A stretch of 21,879 bases of DNA from positions 1 through 21,879 of the forward strand of contig JAKUNY010000008.1 in the NCBI GenBank assembly GCA_022451765.1, read 5' to 3'. This document shows, piece by piece, positions 1-6,236 of this stretch. Under the pieces are notes generated by a model. It worked only from the letters and a program-made list of their open reading frames with translations, searched no databases and was not told the DNA's origin. Both the position numbers and the translations under genes were made by a program. Source of the stretch: Candidatus Poseidoniaceae archaeon (GTDB lineage Archaea > Thermoplasmatota > Poseidoniia > Poseidoniales > Poseidoniaceae). Every line of letters begins with the position of its first letter. Positions within the stretch are counted from its first letter, which is position 1.

Positions 1-1190
1 ACAGGCCGAACAATCTACCCGGTGATGGGTACGTCATTCCCATGCGATTACACCATCCTGACCCCGATGAACCCATTACTACAGAGACGTTCCGGTTTGC
101 ACTCAATGTTTACGCCGATCCGATGATCGACCCTGATTCCCAACGAATCGTTGATTCGAGCGGAAATGAACTCGATTTCATTATGGAAGGTCGAACGGCT
201 TACCTCGAGTTCGATATGAAGAACGAAGGAACTGCGCTAGCAGTTGGTATCGGGGCACAACTCGTCTGTGAAGGATTGGTTATCGAAGACGCGGCCGGTT
301 TTGTAACGCTCCTCTCTGAAGTAGAAGTTGCAACCTTGCGCTGGAAGATCACAGGTGAAACGCTAGATTGGTGGGAACAAAGCAGGGGTGCCGAATGTAC
401 CGTCAGCATCCAATCCGACTACGCGCTCAACAACGTTGTTGAAAACGATCTTGTGGTCTTCACCCAAGAAGTCGATTCGAACGCTCCTTCCACACTCACT
501 GCGTTTGCAGGATTTGGCATCGCCCTGATCGTCACGATTGGTTTACTTGGATTGACCAACCAGAATGAAAAATACCGATTGGGTGCAGTCTATTCTGGTG
601 TAATCATGCTCGGTTTCCTTTTCCATCTTTACGACGCAACGTGGTGGGGTCCGGTTACAATCGTTTTGGCATCGCTGTGGGTATGGCGAATGGCATGGCG
701 TAGCAGTGAAGAATTCCGCTACATCCACGAAGACTACCAGCGCGCACGAAAGGGCATCTCCACCATCTACGCTGATCACTTCCAAGCCTTAACCGATTCA
801 CGCCGACAACTCACCATCATCCTTAGTTTGCCTTTACTCGGATTCATTGGTGTTGTTTTGGGGCTTCCTCCACAAATGACGCCCGATGAAATCAACTTGA
901 TATCGCTCGTGTCTTACATCCTCGTCTCAACCATCGTTGTATGGTTCGTCTTACGTCGTTCGAACAATCTCTACGGTTCGCTCTATGGAAAACTCACCGA
1001 CATTGAAGTGAAAGCAACGCGAATTGAGCGAGACCTCGGCGACCCTGCTCGTCTCCTGAATGACCTTGCAATGGATGGTTTGGATTTATCCGCAATCCTC
1101 GACACGCCGCAAGCGTCCGTGACTTCTGAAAATCAAAACGGTTCGGATACCAATGAGGAGGTGATGTCGAATGGCGAAGAGCAAGTCTGA
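1..1190 (+). CDS. Multi-span membrane protein, unknown function, 5'-truncated
   Basis: I do not recognise this gene. The reading frame is open back to the window edge (codons from base 3), so the 5' end is missing; the first internal ATG is at 42, but nothing favours it as a true start because coding-like sequence continues upstream of it. The visible part begins with about 150 residues of beta-rich, acidic sequence with a few cysteines, as expected for an extracytoplasmic domain. It continues with about three membrane spans (near 500-690), a charged cytoplasmic stretch (about 700-800) and two more spans (about 805-960), and ends in an acidic, polar tail. The stop overlaps the start of the next gene by 20 nt, and both lead directly into the archaellin genes, so a role linked to motility or its regulation is possible but inferred only from position. 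Confidence 0.75.
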   Translation, partial: RPNNLPGDGYVIPMRLHHPDPDEPITTETFRFALNVYADPMIDPDSQRIVDSSGNELDFIMEGRTAYLEFDMKNEGTALAVGIGAQLVCEGLVIEDAAGFVTLLSEVEVATLRWKITGETLDWWEQSRGAECTVSIQSDYALNNVVENDLVVFTQEVDSNAPSTLTAFAGFGIALIVTIGLLGLTNQNEKYRLGAVYSGVIMLGFLFHLYDATWWGPVTIVLASLWVWRMAWRSSEEFRYIHEDYQRARKGISTIYADHFQALTDSRRQLTIILSLPLLGFIGVVLGLPPQMTPDEINLISLVSYILVSTIVVWFVLRRSNNLYGSLYGKLTDIEVKATRIERDLGDPARLLNDLAMDGLDLSAILDTPQASVTSENQNGSDTNEEVMSNGEEQV

Positions 1191-2163
1191 GCAAGATGAC
1201 TTCATCATGGACTCTGAATTAGGTGAGGGAGATCTCACCGATGCACAAGCTGCGATTGCTGCATCAAATGAAAGCGCTCAAAGACTGATGCAAGCCAGTC
1301 GCGAACTCGAGTCCCTTGTTCAGAACGTTGTGAGTGATGAAGTCAACTCCCTTGCTACCACCGAACTCGATCTCCTCCAGGCAAAGACGTTCCTGGAAAC
1401 ACATCGCTTACGCCGTGCTCGAAAGAGTGTTCGTCGGGCTGAGAAAGCACTCAACCTTCTCGAAGAGGATGTTCTTTACTTGCGAAGAAGCATTGCAATG
1501 TTGCATCGATTGTTGCGAGAGAAAGCCCTCGCAGAAGAAGAGGTTGAGAACGTCCTACGTCGACTTCGCAATGCCACAGGCGCCGCAGAAATCGGAGATG
1601 TTGGCGCTGCTGCAACCGAAGTCGAGTATCTCGTAGACGACCTCATTGGAGGCAACTCCTCGACGCTCAACCCGTTCCTTTTCCGTCACTTCTGGCTCTC
1701 TGTTGATACACGATGGCCTGCAGGTGGAGAAACTGGCATCCTTCTTGTCCGCATCATCAATGACGGTGATATCCCTCTTCCAATGATGCGTCTCGCGCCT
1801 CCTGTCCCAGATGGATGGGAAGCAAAACCTTCCTTCATCGACGTTCCAGTGATTGGTCCCGGGGGCAACCTTCCGGTTCGATTTGAGATTCAAGCGCATC
1901 GAAGACATGGAGCGGACGAAATCCCACTTTCACGAAAACTTTCAATCGCCACAGGGTATGAAATGAGAAACGGTAACGTAATGGTAACAGTACGTGCGCA
2001 AAACCGTTCGATGGAACCCCTTGTTGATGTTCTTATTCAACCGTGGATGCCACCTGGCTTTACTGCCGATAAGGTGCCATTCATTAGCAGGCTAACGCCG
2101 GACGAAGTGGCTGTTCTTCGAGTACCACTTCGAATTGACTTGGGTCATGGAGGTGCTCTTTGA
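1171..2163 (+). CDS. Coiled-coil plus beta-sandwich protein, unknown function
   Basis: Not recognised. The protein has 330 residues, no signal peptide and no membrane span. Residues about 15-130 are rich in Leu, Glu, Arg and Ala in heptad-like spacing and should form long coiled coils. Residues about 165-325 look like one or two immunoglobulin-like beta-sandwich domains of the kind found in NEW3/CARDB proteins. The start at 1171 follows GGAGGTGATG with suitable spacing, and it overlaps the end of the upstream membrane-protein gene by 20 nt, implying translational coupling. Archaellin genes follow after 55 nt on the same strand. It might be a partner of the upstream membrane protein or an accessory motility protein; that is inference from context. 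Confidence 0.8.
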   Translation: MAKSKSEQDDFIMDSELGEGDLTDAQAAIAASNESAQRLMQASRELESLVQNVVSDEVNSLATTELDLLQAKTFLETHRLRRARKSVRRAEKALNLLEEDVLYLRRSIAMLHRLLREKALAEEEVENVLRRLRNATGAAEIGDVGAAATEVEYLVDDLIGGNSSTLNPFLFRHFWLSVDTRWPAGGETGILLVRIINDGDIPLPMMRLAPPVPDGWEAKPSFIDVPVIGPGGNLPVRFEIQAHRRHGADEIPLSRKLSIATGYEMRNGNVMVTVRAQNRSMEPLVDVLIQPWMPPGFTADKVPFISRLTPDEVAVLRVPLRIDLGHGGAL

Positions 2164-2176
2164 CCCACATCCTATT

Positions 2177-2196
2177 CCACCCTCGGATGAGGGAGG
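2177..2196 (+). other. Small stem-loop ahead of the first archaellin gene
   Basis: CCACCCTC, loop GGAT, GAGGGAGG forms a 5-bp stem, one A/A mismatch and two further G-C pairs. It lies in the 55-nt gap between the coiled-coil gene and the archaellin start. It could be a processing or pausing element in the leader. No convincing TATA box is seen in the gap. The function is inferred. Confidence 0.35.
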
Positions 2197-2218
2197 ACGA
2201 GTAAAAAAAGGTGAAAAA

Positions 2219-2818
2219 ATGAAAACCGAAAAAGAAACGAAGCAAGACGAACTTGCTGCGATCGGTATTGGTGCGATGATTGTCTTCATCGCGCTGATTC
2301 TGGTTGCGGCAGTAGCGGCTGCGGTCATTATACAGACCGCTGAAAAGCTGCAACAGAACGCACAAGCCAGCGGTGACGACACCCAAGAGCAAATGTCCAC
2401 CAAGTTGACGTTAATCAACGTCGTTATCGAGACCATGGATGCTGGAACGCCGAACTTTGAATTGTTCGCAACATTCGAGTTAGCTCCTGGTTCTGAACCA
2501 ACTGAAGGTGATGACATTGGTTTTACAGTGATATGTGAAAACGCAGGAGGAACTGCTACGTCATTCGCTCAAGGCAGTTTAATTGGTGCGACAGAACACG
2601 ACGAAGATGGCCGAAGCGGTGACGGCGGTACCCCAGGTGCACCAGTATCACTCAATATAAACCCTGGAACAACCTAAGGCGTTTGTCTTGACGTCGATGT
2701 CTGTGCGGCAGCGGCATAAACCGATCACATCATGATCTTCACTGTCATCGGGGGAGGTACCACATACGAAGAACTCCAATATGGTAGCTCTCCGACTGTA
2801 GGAGACGTTGTTGTTTGA
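2219..2818 (+). pseudogene. Archaellin gene interrupted by two in-frame TAA codons
   Basis: Archaellins are the filament subunits of the archaeal motility structure. The start at 2219 follows GGTGAAAAA. The N-terminus is a class III signal peptide followed by the hydrophobic assembly helix, recognisable as LAAIGIGAMIVFIALIL and the rest of the helix, ending TAEKLQQNAQ. It is identical over 38 residues to the next gene. The frame meets TAA at 2675-2677 (152 residues), a second TAA at 2717-2719, and then continues in the same frame to TGA at 2816-2818. The tail after the second stop (FTVIGGGTTYEEL ... VGDVVV) matches the C-terminus of the neighbouring archaellin (IHVVGGGSTFDVL ... FGAVVV). The full frame would encode 197 residues plus the two stops, against 207 in the neighbour. 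Either the gene is newly broken, or a 152-residue product is made, or the stops are read through or are assembly errors. The first TAA aligns with a Tyr codon in the neighbour. Confidence 0.75.
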
Positions 2819-2828
2819 GGTGAATATT

Positions 2829-3452
2829 ATGAAGAACACACAAGATAAGAAAATAGAAAACGATAACTTAGCTGCAATTGGTATCGGAGCAATGATTGTA
2901 TTCATCGCTTTGATTCTCGTAGCAGCGGTTGCTGCTGCAGTCATTATTCAGACCGCAGAAAAGCTTCAACAGAACGCACAATCAACAGGTGATGACACAA
3001 CCGACGAAATGTCAGGTAAGGTCCAAATCCTCAACGTCTTTGTCGACGACCCGGCAAGTGACTATGTTGTTTACTTCAGACTCGCTGCTGGTTCCGATGA
3101 TACCGCAGCGACCGACATTCTCTGGCAACTCTTCTGCGAGGATCCAGATGAAGGTGGAGCAGGTGTTCCCGGAACAGATCGACTCGCAGGCGACTTTACA
3201 GATGGAGCAGGCGGTAGTAACATCATCGCTTTGGATGATGATGCAGCAGCACCTGTTGCTGTAGCAACTGCAGAAGCAGGTGTCGCGTATCGCGTTGTCC
3301 TCGACGCCACTGAAGGAACAGAGGACTGCAGCCCGACCCACTTGTTCACTGAGAACATCAAGGCGTCCCTGTACATCCACGTTGTTGGCGGCGGTTCGAC
3401 ATTCGACGTTCTGAAGGTTAACGACGACTCCTTTGGAGCAGTGGTGGTCTGA
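2829..3452 (+). CDS. Archaellin (archaellum filament subunit)
   Basis: This intact archaellin has 207 residues. A short polar leader (MKNTQDKKIENDN) precedes the hydrophobic segment LAAIGIGAMIVFIALIL and the following Ala/Val-rich helix, the hallmark N-terminus of archaellins that is cut by the archaeal prepilin peptidase and packs in the filament core. The remainder is an acidic, Gly- and Ala-rich beta domain with two cysteines (LFCED, EDCSP) that could form a disulfide. The start at 2829 is preceded by TGAGGTGA, which contains the stop of the preceding archaellin frame. In-frame codons upstream to 2808 are explained by the previous gene. Because the upstream copy is interrupted, this is probably the main filament subunit. 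No peptidase gene is visible in the window. Confidence 0.93.
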   Translation: MKNTQDKKIENDNLAAIGIGAMIVFIALILVAAVAAAVIIQTAEKLQQNAQSTGDDTTDEMSGKVQILNVFVDDPASDYVVYFRLAAGSDDTAATDILWQLFCEDPDEGGAGVPGTDRLAGDFTDGAGGSNIIALDDDAAAPVAVATAEAGVAYRVVLDATEGTEDCSPTHLFTENIKASLYIHVVGGGSTFDVLKVNDDSFGAVVV

Positions 3453-3457
3453 GTCTG

Positions 3458-3495
3458 CCTGTGCAATGACTTGCTTCTTGCAGGTCGAGCACAGG
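3458..3495 (+). promoter_or_regulatory. Stem-loop between archaellin and basal-body genes
   Basis: CCTGTGC (3458-3464) pairs perfectly with GCACAGG (3489-3495). Inside, ACTTGC (3469-3474) pairs with GCAGGT (3480-3485) around the loop TTCTT, with one G-U pair. The 3' arm shares two G bases with the GGAGG ribosome site (3494-3498) of the next gene. It starts 6 nt after the archaellin stop. It is probably a partial terminator, processing site or translation-attenuating hairpin that lets archaellin be made in excess over the motor genes. The pairing is seen; the role is inferred. Confidence 0.6.
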
Positions 3496-3505
3496 AGGTT
3501 ATTCC

Positions 3506-4351
3506 ATGGCATGGCCATTTGGCAGTGCAGGGAACGACCGGGACGCAGACGCTGAACTCGCAGAAGAGCGCTTGAAGATTATGGCCAATGTGGCCATTGA
3601 ACAAGTGCCACTCCCTGAACAAGGAGAGTTGAGTGAAGAGGATGCATGGACCATCTCTCCCGGTCCGACTCGAGCACGATTGAACAGTATTGGATCTGTA
3701 CCATCTGTAGCAGCGACGCTAGCGCCTCAACCGGCAGCACCCGTCAATGCTCAAGTGGATACATCTGGACTGGAACGTATGATTAGCAGCCGTCTCGACA
3801 TGGTCGAAGATGTGCTTGGACTGATTTCAAACAAGATGGAGCAAGCAAACGTTGCACCTGCTGTTGAAGGCGAAGAAGATCTCGCTGAAGGCACCGGTGA
3901 TGATGTTGTTTCCGTTGATGGAGCAGAAGGCGATACCATCGTAACTGCAGATGGAGAAGTTCTCCCTGTAGGCGATGGCGTCGATCGATTGCGACAATCC
4001 GATGAAGCACGCCTTGTTGAATTGTATGAAGCGCAGGCTCTTGCAGCGAATCCCTTCCTAGCGAAGGGTTCCTACGAGCAAGCTGCGAACGATGGCGTAG
4101 GTGCGGCTATGGTTGCCGCACTGTTGCTGGATAATCTCTCTGGGATGGCAGCCGTGAGTTTTGCTCAGAAGGCTGTTCAGAGCGGAATGCTGAGCGAAGA
4201 AGAAGGACGAGCAGTCCTTGCAATCGTTCAGTTGGCCGCACCTGGTGAGGCAGAATCAGCATTAAACGACCATCTTTCGCATCGCAAACTGCTTACCTTT
4301 TCAGCGATTGTTGAATCTTGGCGTTCACAATCAATGAAATCGGAGGAATGA
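3506..4351 (+). CDS. Probable ArlC/D/E-type archaellum accessory protein
   Basis: This is a soluble protein of 281 residues lying where ArlC, ArlD and ArlE genes occur in euryarchaeal archaellum operons, between archaellins and ArlF/ArlG. Residues about 85-115 (LERMISSRLDMVEDVLGLI) are predicted coiled coil, as in FlaD/FlaE. A long acidic, low-complexity linker follows (about 115-160). The C-terminal ~100 residues form an Ala/Leu-rich helical domain resembling the FlaD/E helical module (VAALLLDNLSGM ... GMLSEEEGRAVLAIV). ArlC/D/E form the cytoplasmic ring that links the ArlI/ArlH/ArlJ motor to chemotaxis signals. Sequence resemblance is weak, so the assignment leans on position and layout. 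The start follows GGAGGTTATTCC; the stop is 3 nt before the next start. Confidence 0.6.
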   Translation: MAWPFGSAGNDRDADAELAEERLKIMANVAIEQVPLPEQGELSEEDAWTISPGPTRARLNSIGSVPSVAATLAPQPAAPVNAQVDTSGLERMISSRLDMVEDVLGLISNKMEQANVAPAVEGEEDLAEGTGDDVVSVDGAEGDTIVTADGEVLPVGDGVDRLRQSDEARLVELYEAQALAANPFLAKGSYEQAANDGVGAAMVAALLLDNLSGMAAVSFAQKAVQSGMLSEEEGRAVLAIVQLAAPGEAESALNDHLSHRKLLTFSAIVESWRSQSMKSEE

Positions 4352-4354
4352 TCA

Positions 4355-5011
4355 ATGGGTGCTTCAGTAGGTGTCGGTGCCCTCGTTGTTGGTACCTCGC
4401 TGTTGTTGATTTTTGCACTTGCAGTGCAGACGCTTGACAACCGCTTGGATGCCAGCCTCGAGGCCATCGATGATGCTGGGGACCTTTTACCATCACTCCG
4501 GATTGAAGATGCAACGTTGTGGGAAGGTGCTGTTTTGAGCGTAACCGTGAGCAGTAATGGAAGCGGATACGTTGACGGAAACTTGATTGCAACAGGAACT
4601 GGAAGTGGATTTTCTGGAACATTTACTGTTGATGCTGCAGGAGGAATAGAAACCGTGACAATCACCAGTCGCGGCAATTACTCGTCCCCTCCTACCATCA
4701 CGGTTGATGCTTCCGGACAATCACCGACCAGTACTGCAACATTGAGTTCTACGACAGGCAATCACATTTACGCAAATCTGACGAATACGGGCTCTGTTAC
4801 GCTTCCTCTACGGGAAGTATGGCTCTTTCTTGATGGCGGAACAGCAGAAGAACCAACAAACCTAGGTTCGGCTTACACGCCAACAATCAGCAGTACCAAT
4901 TGGTATCCTGGTGAAACGATTGCCCTCGATTGGTCCGAAGATGGGCCAACATCGTATGAGCGAATTTCGTTAACAGCAGGTGGGCTATCGGTTGCCCACA
5001 CACTTGCATGA
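4355..5011 (+). CDS. arlF: ArlF-like archaellum stator protein with inserted beta repeat
   Basis: ArlF together with ArlG anchors the rotating filament in the S-layer. This protein has one N-terminal membrane helix (residues about 5-25, VGVGALVVGTSLLLIF) and a beta-sandwich domain outside the cell. At 218 residues it is longer than the roughly 130-150 usual for the family. The excess is residues about 61-131, a Gly/Ser/Thr-rich stretch of two GSGY-type beta units (VSSNGSGY ... GSGFSG ... TSRGNYSSPPTITV), after which the usual ArlF-like sequence resumes (HIYANLTNTGSVTLPL). The start follows GGAGG at 4342-4346. Position directly before ArlG and ArlH supports the call. Confidence 0.75.
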   Translation: MGASVGVGALVVGTSLLLIFALAVQTLDNRLDASLEAIDDAGDLLPSLRIEDATLWEGAVLSVTVSSNGSGYVDGNLIATGTGSGFSGTFTVDAAGGIETVTITSRGNYSSPPTITVDASGQSPTSTATLSSTTGNHIYANLTNTGSVTLPLREVWLFLDGGTAEEPTNLGSAYTPTISSTNWYPGETIALDWSEDGPTSYERISLTAGGLSVAHTLA

Positions 5012-5020
5012 GGTGAATAC

Positions 5021-5509
5021 ATGGCTGACGGTGGAGCATCATCATTCATTTTCTTGACGACTGCATTGCTGGTCTCAGGACTGGTAAGTGTTGTTTTGAT
5101 CAATCTGTGGGGCGATATGGCTCAAATTACAGCACAAGAAACAGCAGCATTGGAAGTTCAAGAAGCGACAAGCGTTGATTTTGCGGGCGATCCAATGATG
5201 GTTTCACTCAACACGACATTGAATGAAATCACGTTTTACGTCCAAAATACAGGAACAACGCTGTTGGATTCATCCACGTTGGTGGTGCTTGTTGATGGGC
5301 AAACTGTGACGTCAACAATCAATGCATCACTTGTACCTGCTACTGGAGATTGGGATGAAGACCATCTTCTCCAAATCACCGTGAACGAGCCTGCGTGGAC
5401 GTATCAACCCGGTGATGACGTTTCAATCACCGTTGTAGTTTCGTCGGAAATCACCAATGGATACCGAGGTTCGGATTCGATGTCAGTGGAGGTGCGATTG
5501 CATGGTTGA
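5021..5509 (+). CDS. arlG: ArlG-like archaellum stator protein
   Basis: The protein has 162 residues, with a single N-terminal membrane helix (about 8-28, FIFLTTALLVSGLVSVVLI) and a beta-sandwich domain (FYVQNTGTTLLD, VLVDGQ, YQPGDDVSITVVV) placed outside the membrane. This matches ArlG, partner of ArlF in the stator that holds the archaellum in the envelope. The start is 9 nt after the ArlF stop, and the stop TGA is part of the GAGGTGA ribosome site. Its own stop overlaps the ArlH start by 8 nt. Length is typical of the family. Confidence 0.78.
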   Translation: MADGGASSFIFLTTALLVSGLVSVVLINLWGDMAQITAQETAALEVQEATSVDFAGDPMMVSLNTTLNEITFYVQNTGTTLLDSSTLVVLVDGQTVTSTINASLVPATGDWDEDHLLQITVNEPAWTYQPGDDVSITVVVSSEITNGYRGSDSMSVEVRLHG

Positions 5510-6227
5510 GCGACTCTCAGAGAAACCAAAACCCATCGAAGATGGTTTTCCATACGATGTTGAGACGGACAGTCTTGCCGATTCACTCGGTCTGCGCTTG
5601 CCGAATCGCAGTCTCATCTTGCTTCAAGGAGAAGTTGGAGCCGGTAAATCTCTTGTCAGCCAACGATTTGTTCATGGCCTGCTCCACAATGATGTGAAGG
5701 TTCTTGTTATCACAACTGAGCTTACAACACGAGGATACATCGAACAAATGGAATCAATTGGTTACGGTGTTACCGATGCCTTAACAAAAGGAAATCTGAT
5801 GATCTTTTCTCGTTTTGGTACTGTTGCAGACCCAATTCCCAACGTTGGTCTGGATGAGGTTCTTGCAAGCGAAGCGCTCGAAGAAGCCGACATTGTTGTC
5901 ATCGATTCAGCGAGTTCACTGATGCCAGACGGTATGGATGACCAAGCACGCTTTGACATGATTCAGCGCCTCCGCAGGATTGCGTCAACAGGACGAAGTC
6001 TGATGCTGATGCTCGATAGAGATGAAATGGATGCAAAGCTCCTGCATTCGCTTCGAGCGAGTGCTGAGGTTGTTCTCGATCTTTCGACCAATTTGATCGG
6101 TGGCGATTTGAAGCGCACACTCCTCGTCACACGTTACTTGCGTGCTGCAGGGCCTGTTCAATCGTCCATAGGTTGGCGTGTTGAACCAGGAATGGGCTTC
6201 ATTGTCGACATTACGGCGGTAAGCTGA
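5502..6227 (+). CDS. arlH: ArlH, RecA/KaiC-like ATPase of the archaellum motor
   Basis: ArlH is a RecA-fold protein that binds ATP and ArlI and is thought to regulate assembly and switching. The protein has 241 residues, as usual for the family. The Walker A motif is GEVGAGKS (residues about 43-50) and the Walker B strand is IVVIDSASS (about 131-139). The start at 5502 is chosen because GGAGGTG lies 7 nt upstream and the homologous sequence starts there; the frame is open to an ATG at 5457, but that lies inside ArlG. It overlaps ArlG by 8 nt and ends 9 nt before ArlI, again with stop and ribosome site merged. Confidence 0.92.
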   Translation: MVERLSEKPKPIEDGFPYDVETDSLADSLGLRLPNRSLILLQGEVGAGKSLVSQRFVHGLLHNDVKVLVITTELTTRGYIEQMESIGYGVTDALTKGNLMIFSRFGTVADPIPNVGLDEVLASEALEEADIVVIDSASSLMPDGMDDQARFDMIQRLRRIASTGRSLMLMLDRDEMDAKLLHSLRASAEVVLDLSTNLIGGDLKRTLLVTRYLRAAGPVQSSIGWRVEPGMGFIVDITAVS

Positions 6228-6236
6228 GGTGAAATC

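Noticed and set aside
2135..2218. N-terminal extension of the first archaellin from 2135
   Set aside because: It overlaps the previous gene, adds 28 residues not found in archaellins, and the ATG at 2219 has its own GGTG site.
2675..2719. Selenocysteine or pyrrolysine recoding of the archaellin stops
   Set aside because: Both internal stops are TAA. Known recoding uses TGA for selenocysteine and TAG for pyrrolysine, so neither system explains them.
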